Program-made: the position numbers and the translations under genes
Part shown: positions 1 to 7,607 of the stretch, one piece after another
How positions within the stretch are numbered: position 1 is the first letter of the stretch
Layout of the letters: every line of letters starts with the position of its first letter
Source: CAYQLT01 sp964418425
Lineage (GTDB): Bacteria > Bacillota > Limnochordia > Limnochordales > Geochordaceae
Direction: 5' to 3'
DNA: 30,200 nt
Assembly: GCA_964418425.1 (NCBI GenBank)
Contig: CAYQLT010000028.1
Span: 1 to 30,200, forward strand
The notes under the pieces: generated by a model
Told to the model about the DNA's origin: nothing
The model's database searches: none
Seen by the model: the letters and a program-made list of their open reading frames with translations, nothing else

Positions 1-294
1 CAGATGGAAGCGGCGCCGCTGGCCGAGGTGGACGCTGCGTTTACGGCGATGATATGGTTATGGCGGGATGTGGCGGCGTGGAGCTGGACGGGACGCCGGG
101 ACCTGAGCCTGTCGGGCGAACTGAGCGAAACGATGGGCAAGCCGGGCAGCCGCCCGGAGCCGGGGGAGGCGACGCAGGCGCTGGCCAACCTCCTGACGGC
201 CCGGGGGTGGATGCTGGAGCACGCGAGCCGCAGGCTGGTGCTCAACTGGGCCTGGATGAACCTCCGCCGGGTGGCTGTGAAGGCGGCTTCGTGA
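1..294 (+). CDS. holB: DNA polymerase III delta' subunit, C-terminal end (5' truncated)
   Basis: The reading frame is open from the first base to TGA at 292-294, giving about 97 residues of a protein that begins outside the window. The visible part is an alpha-helical segment ending in a Leu/Arg-rich stretch (LEHASRRLVLNWAWMNLRR). This matches the C-terminal helical collar domain of HolB-type clamp-loader subunits, where helices such as 'LWRDV' pack in the pentamer. No catalytic motif is left in view, so the call rests partly on context: holB directly precedes ricT in Bacillus-type genomes, and here the stop overlaps the ricT GTG (GTGA, 291-294), implying translational coupling. The clamp loader would place the beta clamp on primed DNA. 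Another AAA+ or helical protein cannot be excluded from the tail alone. Confidence 0.6.
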   Translation, partial: QMEAAPLAEVDAAFTAMIWLWRDVAAWSWTGRRDLSLSGELSETMGKPGSRPEPGEATQALANLLTARGWMLEHASRRLVLNWAWMNLRRVAVKAAS

Positions 295-1193
295 AGGTCG
301 TGGGGGTTCGGTTTCGCAAGACCGGGAGGGTGCAGTACTACGACCCGGGGGGTTGGGAGCTGGCGCGGGGCGAGTGGGTGATCGTGGAGTCCCAGTGGGG
401 CCCCCAGGCGGGTCAGGTGGCGGTGGGACCCAAGTGCCTGCCCCGCAGTCAGGTGCCGAGCACGCTGCGGCGGGTGCTGCGGCGGGCAACCCCCGAGGAC
501 CTGGAGTCGGGCCGGCGCTGGCAGCTCAAGGAAAGCGAAGCCTTCCGAATCGGTCTGGAAAAAATCCGCCAGCACCAGCTGCCCATGCGCCTGGTGGACG
601 CGGAGTACACCTTTGACGGCGGGCGGCTGACCCTCTACTTTCGGGCCGAGGGGCGGGTCGATTTCCGGGAGCTGGTGCGGGACCTGGCATCCACCTTCCA
701 TACCCGTATCGAGCTTCGCCAGATCGGCGCGCGGGATGCGGCCAAGATGGTGGGCGGCATCGGACCCTGCGGGCTTTCCACGTGCTGCTCCACGTTCCTC
801 ACGGGGTTTCATCCGGTTACCATCCGCATGGTCAAAGGGCAGCGCCTGGCCCTCAACCCCGAGCGGCTGTCGGGCCTTTGCGGCCGGTTGATGTGCTGCC
901 TGGCCTTCGAACTGGATTCGGGCGACGGCAACGGGGAAGCCCCCGGCGCAGCGCAGGTAGCCTCTGGCGACTTGCAGGAGCAGACGCCCGACGAGCCCGA
1001 CGAGATGCAGCCGCCCGCGGCGCAGGCGGAGCGCGAGGCCGCCTGCGGACAGGAGCCGCAGGACCCGCCTTTCTTGGCGCCCGAGCAGGTTCCGTCGGAC
1101 GCTGTGGGGCTGGCGCCGCAGCAGCAGCCGAGCCGGCCCCGACGCGCACGCCGGCGCGGGCGGCGACGGCGGAGCGGGCGGCCGGCCCCGTAG
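291..1193 (+). CDS. ricT: RicT (YaaT/PSP1 domain) iron-sulfur protein
   Basis: A 300-residue PSP1-domain protein, homologous to B. subtilis RicT (YaaT). In the RicAFT complex that family binds [4Fe-4S] clusters and promotes mRNA maturation by RNase Y and Spo0A phosphorelay activity. The diagnostic cysteine clusters are present: GPCGLSTCCSTF (Cys160, Cys165, Cys166) and GLCGRLMCCL (Cys197, Cys202, Cys203), separated by the usual basic and 'LNPERLSG' segment. The start is GTG at 291, with GAAGG at 279-283 seven bases upstream and a 4-bp overlap with the holB stop. After about residue 215 the protein runs into a low-complexity acidic/Pro/Gln tail and ends in a strongly Arg-rich stretch, a possible RNA-binding extension that is probably lineage specific. 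Neither yabA nor the yabB-type methyltransferase follows, unlike in Bacillus. Confidence 0.93.
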   Translation: MKVVGVRFRKTGRVQYYDPGGWELARGEWVIVESQWGPQAGQVAVGPKCLPRSQVPSTLRRVLRRATPEDLESGRRWQLKESEAFRIGLEKIRQHQLPMRLVDAEYTFDGGRLTLYFRAEGRVDFRELVRDLASTFHTRIELRQIGARDAAKMVGGIGPCGLSTCCSTFLTGFHPVTIRMVKGQRLALNPERLSGLCGRLMCCLAFELDSGDGNGEAPGAAQVASGDLQEQTPDEPDEMQPPAAQAEREAACGQEPQDPPFLAPEQVPSDAVGLAPQQQPSRPRRARRRGRRRRSGRPAP

Positions 1194-1214
1194 GCGGGGG
1201 TGGGCGAGACGGGG

Positions 1215-1982
1215 ATGGGCGGCCGGGCCCGGGAAGAGGTGGCCGGCGGGGCCGGGGTGGCGGGCCGGGCCGGCCGGCCAGCCGCCTGCGCCGCGGGGCG
1301 GTTGTGGGTGTGCGCCACCCCCATCGGCAACCTGCAGGACGTCTCCTGGCGGCTGGCCGAGGTGTTGCGCGCGGCGGACCTGGTGGCCGCGGAGGATACC
1401 CGGCGGACCCTGAAGCTCCTCAACCACCTGGGGATTCGCAAACCCCTGCTGAGCTACCGCCCCCAAAACGCCCGGACCCGGGGGCCCGAGCTGGTGGAGC
1501 GGATGTGGAAGGGCCAGACCGTCGCCCTGGTGACCGATGCCGGGATGCCGGGCATCTCCGACCCCGGGAGCGAGCTGGTGCGACTGTCGGCGGACAGCGG
1601 CATCGCCGTCAGCGCGGTTCCCGGTCCCTCGGCGGTGACCGCGGCCCTGGCGGTGAGCGGATTTCCCGCCGACACGTTCTACTTTGGGGGGTTTTTGCCC
1701 CGACGGTCGGCGGACCGCAGGCGGCGCCTGCAGGAGCTGGCTGGCCTGCCGGCGACGTTGGTCTTCTTCGAGGCGCCACACCGGCTGGCCGGATGCCTGG
1801 CCGACATGGCCGCGACTTTGGGGCCCAGGCCTGCGGCGGTGGCCCGGGAGCTGACCAAGGCGCATGAGGAGGTCTACCGGGGCCGGCTGGACGAGCTGGC
1901 CGAGGCGGCGGCGTCGGGCCGGATGACGGTGCGAGGCGAGTTCACCCTGGTGGTGGCCCCACCCGAGGGGCCCCGCCCGTAA
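1215..1982 (+). CDS. rsmI: 16S rRNA (cytidine-1402-2'-O)-methyltransferase
   Basis: SAM-dependent tetrapyrrole-methylase-fold enzyme that 2'-O-methylates C1402 in the ribosomal P site. The family signatures occur in order: CATPIGNLQDVSWR near the N-terminus, AAEDTR, VTDAGMPGISDPG (SAM loop), PGPSAVTAALAVSGF, FEAPHRL and ARELTKAHEEVYRG. About 255 residues is slightly short of the usual 270-290, because the C-terminal helical region is trimmed. ATG at 1215 is preferred because a G-rich ribosome site (1195-1204) lies about 10 bases upstream. GTG at 1200 is also in frame but has almost no spacer. The N-terminal ~27 residues are Gly/Ala-rich and unlike the family. The gene lies a few bases after ricT and is probably cotranscribed. 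Its TAA is followed directly by the palindrome that precedes the gltB promoter. Confidence 0.93.
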   Translation: MGGRAREEVAGGAGVAGRAGRPAACAAGRLWVCATPIGNLQDVSWRLAEVLRAADLVAAEDTRRTLKLLNHLGIRKPLLSYRPQNARTRGPELVERMWKGQTVALVTDAGMPGISDPGSELVRLSADSGIAVSAVPGPSAVTAALAVSGFPADTFYFGGFLPRRSADRRRRLQELAGLPATLVFFEAPHRLAGCLADMAATLGPRPAAVARELTKAHEEVYRGRLDELAEAAASGRMTVRGEFTLVVAPPEGPRP

Positions 1983-1996
1983 GTATACCGGTATAC
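1983..1996. promoter_or_regulatory. 14-bp perfect palindrome upstream of the gltB promoter (putative operator)
   Basis: GTATACCGGTATAC is a perfect inverted repeat starting at the base after the rsmI stop. It ends 14 bases before the -35 element of the gltB promoter. It is AT-richer than its surroundings and sits where activators and some repressors bind. The binding protein is unknown. Confidence 0.5.
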
Positions 1997-2010
1997 ATCG
2001 ACAGGACTCG

Positions 2011-2039
2011 TTGTCTGGCCCACCCGGCGGGGCTACAAT
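2011..2039 (+). promoter_or_regulatory. Sigma-A-type promoter for gltB
   Basis: TTGTCT at 2011-2016 and TACAAT at 2034-2039 are separated by exactly 17 bases. Transcription would start near 2046, giving a leader of about 180 bases before the preferred gltB start. The start site is inferred. Confidence 0.7.
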
Positions 2040-2050
2040 TCTCACCAAAT

Positions 2051-2112
2051 CCCCCGCTGGGGGATCGCACCTTCGGGCGGAGGGTGCGGGGGTCAGCGCC
2101 GTCTCCTTTTTT
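2051..2112 (+). promoter_or_regulatory. gltB leader with mutually exclusive hairpins (putative attenuator)
   Basis: Three stems can be drawn. (a) CCCCC 2051-2055 pairs with GGGGG 2059-2063. (b) 2066-2074 pairs with 2080-2088 (nine pairs, one G-T). (c) GGAG 2079-2082 pairs with CTCC 2103-2106, and 2083-2087 pairs with GCGCC 2096-2100, with a 2-base bulge and an 8-base loop. Stem (c) is followed at once by six T (2107-2112), the form of an intrinsic terminator. Stems (b) and (c) share 2080-2087 and cannot form together, so (b) would act as antiterminator. No known aptamer is recognised, and only about 20 bases of transcript precede stem (b). Pairing was judged by eye. Confidence 0.5.
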
Positions 2113-2227
2113 CATAGGCCATGCGGGTCAGATTTCGTCCCGTGGCCGGCAGATTTTGACCCGGGCTGTCTACCCGGCCGCCGTCCGCCCGCAACAGCCG
2201 CCGAGAGCGCCGAGAGAGGGTGTGGCG

Positions 2228-5200
2228 GTGGGGTTTTCGCCTCTGGCCTTGAGCGCGGGAGATCCGGGAGCCTACGCCCGGCGTTATGAGCACGGCAGTT
2301 GCGGCCTGGTGGCGTTCTTCTCCCGTCAGCTCACGCCCGGCCGGGCCCCGCTGGACCGGGCCCTTCAGGCCCTGGAGCATCTGGGTCACAGAAGCGGCGT
2401 GGTCGACGGGGAGGGCGACGGGTGCGGCGTGCTTGTGGATATCCCCCGCAGGCTGTGGGCCCAGCGCCTGGAGCAGGCAGGCCGGGACGGTGCACTGGTC
2501 AGCTCGCCGGCCTTCGCGGTGGGGCACCTGTTTTTGGATGCCGCCGCGGCCGATGGGGAGGGGCCAAACGCCCGGCTGGCGGCTTTGGAGCAGCTGCTCG
2601 CCCGCCGCGGTATCGACGTCCTGGCTCGGGCGGTAGACGAGACCTGTCCGGAGGCCCTGGGGCCCAGGGCGCGACGGCGTCGGCCGATCTTCGTCCAGCT
2701 GGCGCTTTGGGTGCGTCCCCAATCGGTTGCCACCGATGGTTTCGTGTGGGAACTGGAGGGGGACGGGGTGTTTGAGGCGGGGCCCCGGCGCGTGCAGGCC
2801 TGGGTGGGCAGCCGCCTGTTTGACGCCGCGATGGCGGTGGAGGCTCGATTCCCGGAGTTCCAGGTGGTCTCCATGAGCGCGCACACGGCCGTCTACAAGG
2901 TCCGGGGCGACGTACGGGCTTTGGCGGGTTACTACCCGGATCTCCAGCGGCCGGAGATGGAGACGCGGGCGGTGATCGGCCACAACCGGTACTCCACCAA
3001 CACCACGCCCACCTTCGACCGGGCCCAACCGTTCAGCCTGCTGGCCCACAACGGGGAGATCAACACCATCCGGCGGTTGTGCATGGAGGCGCAGATGCTG
3101 GGCGTGCCCATCGTGGAGGGCGGTTCGGACTCGCAAAACCTCAACCGCACCCTGGACGCGCTCATCCACCGGTTTGGCTTCTCGCTGCCCGAAGCGATGG
3201 AGGTCCTCTTCCCGCCCATCCTCAACGAGGTCAAGCATTATCCCCCCGAGTTACAGGACGTCTACATGTATTTCCGGCAGGCATGGGGACCGTTTGCCCA
3301 GGGGCCGGCCGCCATCTTCGCCAGGCATCGGCACGACGCGGTGATGAGCGTAGACGCTCTCGGACTGCGGCCGCTTTGGTTCATCCCCACCTCGGAGCAT
3401 GTGGTGTTTGCCTCCGAACCCGGGATCGTGCCGACCGCGGAGTTGATAGACGACCCCAAGCCGCTGGCGCCCGGCGAGAAGATGGCCGTGCACCTGGACG
3501 AGCAGGGGCTTCGGGTCATCGACTACCCCCGCCTCCAGGAGATGGTGGCGCAGCGGTGGCTTCGGCGGGTAGGGCCTGTGGGCGGCTACCGGCGGTTTTT
3601 GTTGGCGGGTGCGGCCCTCAAGAAGCACCTGAGCGCCGCGCCCCCGGCGCACGCCTTGGCCGTCGGACGGGACGGCGGGGACGAGGGGGTCTGTGAGGAG
3701 AGCCTGCGCAGGCTGATGGCCGCGTGGGCCTGGCAGGACGAGGACCTCAAGCTTTTAGAGGAGATGGCTCGAAGCGGTGCCGAGGTGGTCGGCTCGCTGG
3801 GTTACGACGCGCCCCTGGCCGCGTTGAGCCCGGAGTTGCACAACCTGTCCGACTACTTCAAGGAGACCGTTGCGGTGGTTACCAACCCTGCCATCGACCG
3901 GGAGCGGGAGATCGAGCACTTTTCCACCCGGGTGGTGGTGGGACGCCGTCCGCCGGTGGTGGGGCGCCACGAGCCGTCGGAACACGACGTGGTGGAGCTG
4001 CGGCTTCCCATCGTGGTGGGAGGCCACCCCGAATCCCCCACCTTGAACCTTGAGGCGTGCCGGGCGGTGGCCGGCGAGTTCGACAGCGCGGCCTGGGCGG
4101 ATCTGCTCAAGATACTGCCCGGTTGCGTGCTCAAGGTTCGCTACCGCCCCCAGGACGGAAGCCTGGCGGGGGCGCTCAAGCGGCTCAGCCGGCAGGCATG
4201 CGAGGCCGCCTCTCTCGGGGTTCGCCTCATTGTGCTGGACGACGGCGGGGTCTTCTCGGACGAGGAAGGGACCTGGATCGATCCTCACCTGGCCGTGGCA
4301 GCCGTGGATGCGGCCCTGCGGAGGGCGGCCGGCCTGCGCCGACGGGTGGGGCTTTTGGTGCGCAGCGGCGCCATGCGCAACCTGCACGATGTGGTGCTGG
4401 CGCTGGGCATGGGGGCCGATGCGGTCTGCCCGTGGCTGATGCTGGAGATGGCGGGGCGCATCGCCGAGCGGGAGGGGCGGCCGGCGCAACAGGGCGCGCT
4501 GGCGTTGTGTTCGGCCCTCAACAAAGGGCTGGAGAAGGTCATCTCCACGCTGGGCATCCACGAGATCCGCGGCTATGCGCGGCTGGTGTCTGCCATCGGG
4601 CTCAAGCCGGAGCTGGCACGGATCTTTGAGGTGGAGTCGTACGGCGGTTCGGAGGACGGCGGCATCGGGTTCGCCGAGCTTGAGGCCCAGCTTCCCCGCC
4701 GGCAGGCGCTGGCTGACGGGTCGGCGCCGCCCCAGCTGGTTCGGCCGTTTCGGTACTACCCCCGGGTCTGGAAGGCCATCGGGCAGGCGGCCCGAGGCGA
4801 GCTTGCCTACCGGGAGCTGGAGGCCCGAATGGCGGAACTGGAGAAGGAGCACCCGGTTAGCCTGCGCCACCTGCTGGAGCTGCGGGTCTCGCCGGTCGGG
4901 GCGGACGGCCGGGCACTCGATCCGCGAAGCGTGGACATCTCGGTGGGCGAGCACGGGATGCCTTTCGTGATCGCCTCCATGTCCTTTGGCTCCCAAAGCG
5001 AGGCGGCTTACCGGGCTTACCTGGAGGCTGCCCGGCTGGCCGACATCGTGTGTCTCAACGGCGAGGGCGGCGAAATCCCCTCCCTGGTGGGCCGCTACCC
5101 CAAGCACCGGGGCATCCAGGTGGCCTCGGGGCGCTTCGGGGTGCACGCGGAGATGCTCAACGGGGCGTGGGTGATCGAGATCAAGATCGGCCAGGGGGCC

Positions 5201-7093
5201 AAGCCGGGTGAGGGAGGCCACCTGCCGGGCCGCAAGGTGTCGGAGAAAGTGGCCCGGGCCCGAAACGCCCGGCCTGGGATCGACCTGATCTCTCCCTCCA
5301 ACAACCACGATATCTACTCCATCGAGGACCTGGCCCAACTGGTGGAGGAGCTCAAGACGGTCAGCCCTCATTCCCGCATCGCGGTGAAGGTACCGGTGGT
5401 CCCGGGCATCGGCACCATCGCCGTGGGGATCGCCAAGGCCGGCGCCGACATCGTCAACCTGAGCGGCTTCGATGGAGGCACGGGGGCAGCCCGCATGCAT
5501 GCCATCCGCCATGTGGGGCTTCCCGCCGAGATCGGCGTCGTGGAAGCCCATCGGGCGCTGGTGGCGGCGGGCATCCGGGACCGCGTGGAGATCTGGGCCG
5601 ACGGCGGCATGAAAAGCGCCCTGGACACAGTCAAGCTGATGCTTTTGGGAGCCAACCGGGTGGGGTTCGGCACCCTGGCCATGGTGGCCATCGGGTGCAC
5701 CATCTGCCGGGGTTGCCAGCTGGACACCTGCCATGTGGGCATCGCCACGCAGATCGAGACCCGGGAGGAGGCCGCGCTGCGCAACCTCAAGCGGTTCGTG
5801 CCCCGGGACGTGGAGAGGGCGGCCGAGCATCTGTGCACGCTCCTGCAACAGATGGGGGAGGCGCTGCGGGAACAGGTGGCTCGCCTGGGTGTCCGCCGTG
5901 CCCAGGACCTGGTGGGGCGCTCCGATCTGCTGGTGCAGGCGTCGCTTCGGGACCGGGTGGATTTGTCGGAACTGTTGCAGCCAGCCCGAGCCGCATCCGA
6001 GCTTGTGTGGGTGGGGGCGGCCGCCCGGGGCGAGGCGCTGGAGCAGCAGGAGAAGGCCCGGTCGCTGGCGCTTTCGGCGGTGGCGGCGGCCGGGCGGGAA
6101 CGGGAGGCCCGAACCGCGGCCGGCGGCTCCGGCGGCGGGACGCTGTCCGGCAACGGCAGGCATTGGGGGCCGGGGCCCGTGCGCACCATCACCAACCCCC
6201 GGGCCGAGGAGCAGCTGCGGCGGGCCAAGGAGAGCCTGGCGGCCGGAGAACCCAGGGTGTGCTGGGAGGCCGACGACGTCTCCTGCTGCGACCGGGTGCT
6301 GGCGACGCCCATTGCCGGCCAGCTGGCCCGTCTTCGCATCGGGCTGGAAGGGCCCTCCAACGGGTGGCACCGCCACGGCGCGCAGGTGGTGGTGCGGGGA
6401 TGCGGCGCGGTGGGCAATGGCGCGGGCGCCTTCAACGTCCATGGGGTGGAAGTGCGGCTGGAGGGCGGCGCGCAGGATGGGGCCGCCAAGTGCGCCCTGG
6501 GGGGCCGCATGGTGGTGCTGAAGGCTCCCGGTGCCGGAGGGCGGCGCGTGAACGGTTCGGTGGGCAAGAGCTTCGCCTACGGGGCCCAGCGCGGCCGGTT
6601 CTTCGTGCAGGGGGAGGCGGACTCCCGGGCCGCCATCCGGCTGTCGGGCGCCGACGTGGTCTTCGGAGCCATGCCCCGGGGGCCGGTTGGGGAGCGGGGA
6701 GGCAACATCGCCTGCCGGGCCCAGCTGAAGGGGTTTGCCTTCGAGTACATGACCAACGGCCGGGCGGTGGTGCTGGGGGATCCCGGCCCGTGGATCTGCT
6801 CGGGCATGACCGGCGGCGTGGTCTACCTTCGCAAGGCCCCGGAGTTCGGCCTGGATGAGCAGGGGCTGCGGCGGCGGATCGCCAAGGGGGCCAGGGTTCA
6901 GCTGGTTCCCATCGACGACCAGGGAGAGCAGGACATCCGGGAGCTTCTGCACGATTACGCGTCCGAGCTTCGGCTGAGCGGGCAGGAGCAGGAGGCCGAG
7001 CGGGTGGAGCACCTGGCGGCTTACTGCCGGGAAAACTTCATGGCCGTGCGGCCTGCCGCGCAGCAGACGGTGCAGGAGATCTCCACGGAGTAG
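2228..7093 (+). CDS. gltB: Glutamate synthase (GOGAT), large subunit
   Basis: A protein of about 1,621 residues that makes glutamate from glutamine and 2-oxoglutarate. Domains in order: a short propeptide; a class II glutamine amidotransferase whose nucleophile Cys25 (SCGLVAFF) would become the mature N-terminus; the motif GHNRYSTNTTPTFDR with AHNGEIN near residues 250-280; a central domain; an FMN-binding synthase domain (GAKPGEGGHLPG near 990; LLGANRVGFGT); a 3Fe-4S site with the classic C-x5-C-x4-C spacing (Cys1157, Cys1163, Cys1168, plus Cys1160); and a C-terminal GXGXG beta-helix (GNGAGAFNVHG, SGMTGGVVY). GTG at 2228 is chosen because AGAGAGGG lies seven bases upstream. The frame stays open back to GTG 2084, but that lies inside the leader hairpins. 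The partner subunit gltD lies about 18 kb away on the other strand, an unusual separation. Confidence 0.96.
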   Translation: MGFSPLALSAGDPGAYARRYEHGSCGLVAFFSRQLTPGRAPLDRALQALEHLGHRSGVVDGEGDGCGVLVDIPRRLWAQRLEQAGRDGALVSSPAFAVGHLFLDAAAADGEGPNARLAALEQLLARRGIDVLARAVDETCPEALGPRARRRRPIFVQLALWVRPQSVATDGFVWELEGDGVFEAGPRRVQAWVGSRLFDAAMAVEARFPEFQVVSMSAHTAVYKVRGDVRALAGYYPDLQRPEMETRAVIGHNRYSTNTTPTFDRAQPFSLLAHNGEINTIRRLCMEAQMLGVPIVEGGSDSQNLNRTLDALIHRFGFSLPEAMEVLFPPILNEVKHYPPELQDVYMYFRQAWGPFAQGPAAIFARHRHDAVMSVDALGLRPLWFIPTSEHVVFASEPGIVPTAELIDDPKPLAPGEKMAVHLDEQGLRVIDYPRLQEMVAQRWLRRVGPVGGYRRFLLAGAALKKHLSAAPPAHALAVGRDGGDEGVCEESLRRLMAAWAWQDEDLKLLEEMARSGAEVVGSLGYDAPLAALSPELHNLSDYFKETVAVVTNPAIDREREIEHFSTRVVVGRRPPVVGRHEPSEHDVVELRLPIVVGGHPESPTLNLEACRAVAGEFDSAAWADLLKILPGCVLKVRYRPQDGSLAGALKRLSRQACEAASLGVRLIVLDDGGVFSDEEGTWIDPHLAVAAVDAALRRAAGLRRRVGLLVRSGAMRNLHDVVLALGMGADAVCPWLMLEMAGRIAEREGRPAQQGALALCSALNKGLEKVISTLGIHEIRGYARLVSAIGLKPELARIFEVESYGGSEDGGIGFAELEAQLPRRQALADGSAPPQLVRPFRYYPRVWKAIGQAARGELAYRELEARMAELEKEHPVSLRHLLELRVSPVGADGRALDPRSVDISVGEHGMPFVIASMSFGSQSEAAYRAYLEAARLADIVCLNGEGGEIPSLVGRYPKHRGIQVASGRFGVHAEMLNGAWVIEIKIGQGAKPGEGGHLPGRKVSEKVARARNARPGIDLISPSNNHDIYSIEDLAQLVEELKTVSPHSRIAVKVPVVPGIGTIAVGIAKAGADIVNLSGFDGGTGAARMHAIRHVGLPAEIGVVEAHRALVAAGIRDRVEIWADGGMKSALDTVKLMLLGANRVGFGTLAMVAIGCTICRGCQLDTCHVGIATQIETREEAALRNLKRFVPRDVERAAEHLCTLLQQMGEALREQVARLGVRRAQDLVGRSDLLVQASLRDRVDLSELLQPARAASELVWVGAAARGEALEQQEKARSLALSAVAAAGREREARTAAGGSGGGTLSGNGRHWGPGPVRTITNPRAEEQLRRAKESLAAGEPRVCWEADDVSCCDRVLATPIAGQLARLRIGLEGPSNGWHRHGAQVVVRGCGAVGNGAGAFNVHGVEVRLEGGAQDGAAKCALGGRMVVLKAPGAGGRRVNGSVGKSFAYGAQRGRFFVQGEADSRAAIRLSGADVVFGAMPRGPVGERGGNIACRAQLKGFAFEYMTNGRAVVLGDPGPWICSGMTGGVVYLRKAPEFGLDEQGLRRRIAKGARVQLVPIDDQGEQDIRELLHDYASELRLSGQEQEAERVEHLAAYCRENFMAVRPAAQQTVQEISTE

Positions 7094-7163
7094 GGGCGAA
7101 GGGCGGGCCCGGCAGCAGGAGACGGCTCTCGCAGGGCCCGCTCCAGTGGCGACGTCAACAAGA

Positions 7164-7199
7164 CCCGGGCGGGCCACCGCTGGAAGGCGCCCGCCCGGG
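7164..7199. terminator. Bidirectional hairpin between gltB and abrB
   Basis: A perfect 11-bp inverted repeat (arms 7164-7174 and 7189-7199, CCCGGGCGGGC) encloses a 14-base loop between two convergent genes. Neither side has a real T-run, so it is a GC-rich terminator of the weak or Rho-assisted kind. Confidence 0.6.
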
Positions 7200-7237
7200 C
7201 TTGCCGGAGGCTTGCCTCGCTCAGGGAGCTGAGCCGG

Positions 7238-7483
7238 TCACGAGACCTGCCGCAGCTGCTGCAGGCAGTCCGCGCAGATGTTTTTCTCGTGGAACTTGCG
7301 GATGTTGTCGGCGTTGCCGCAGAAGATGCAGGCCGGCTCGTATTTCTTGAGAACGATCTTCTCGCCGTCGACGTAGATCTCGAGCGCGTCCTTCTCGTTG
7401 ATCTGCAGAGTGCGGCGCAGCTCGATGGGGATGACGACCCGCCCCAGCTCGTCGACCTTGCGAACGATACCGGTCGACTTCAT
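7238..7483 (-). CDS. abrB: AbrB/SpoVT-family transition-state regulator with C-terminal CxxC motifs
   Basis: An 81-residue DNA-binding regulator. Residues 1-50 form the swapped-hairpin AbrB domain (STGIVRKVDELGRVVIPIEL, then DALEIYVDGEKIVLKKYEP), which is nearly canonical. The C-terminal part carries two CxxC pairs (CIFC at 52-55 and CADC at 70-73), a zinc-ribbon-like tail common in clostridial AbrB paralogues but absent from B. subtilis AbrB. The ATG at 7483-7481 follows AGGGAAGG at good spacing. A strong sigma-A promoter lies 50-80 bases upstream, so the gene is probably monocistronic and highly expressed. By family it would repress stationary-phase genes. Its location near rsmI and metG matches Bacillus, although here it is reversed and separated from rsmI by gltB. 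Confidence 0.92.
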   Translation of the reverse strand: MKSTGIVRKVDELGRVVIPIELRRTLQINEKDALEIYVDGEKIVLKKYEPACIFCGNADNIRKFHEKNICADCLQQLRQVS

Positions 7484-7534
7484 CTGCCTTCCCTCTCCCT
7501 CCCGGCGGATGCTGGGGATTCCAGCGGCATGACG

Positions 7535-7564
7535 ATTATACGTAATTTTCCAGCCTCGCGTCAA
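7535..7564 (-). promoter_or_regulatory. Strong sigma-A promoter of abrB
   Basis: On the - strand, TTGACG (7564-7559) is followed after 18 bases by a consensus TATAAT (7540-7535), with an AT-rich spacer end. Transcription would start near 7528, about 45 bases before the abrB ATG. Confidence 0.85.
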
Positions 7565-7607
7565 TGGGGAAATGCGCCAGATTTTTCCGACCTGTTCCGG
7601 CCGACCC

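Noticed and set aside
2084..2227. GTG 2084 as the gltB start
   Set aside because: It would put 72 residues before the catalytic cysteine and place the start inside the leader hairpins. A proper ribosome site precedes GTG 2228.
3755..7177. A 1,140-codon open frame on the - strand opposite gltB
   Set aside because: It is the antisense shadow of gltB, produced by third-position GC. Its translation is His/Pro/Gln/Arg-rich with no domain, while the + strand encodes a complete glutamate synthase.
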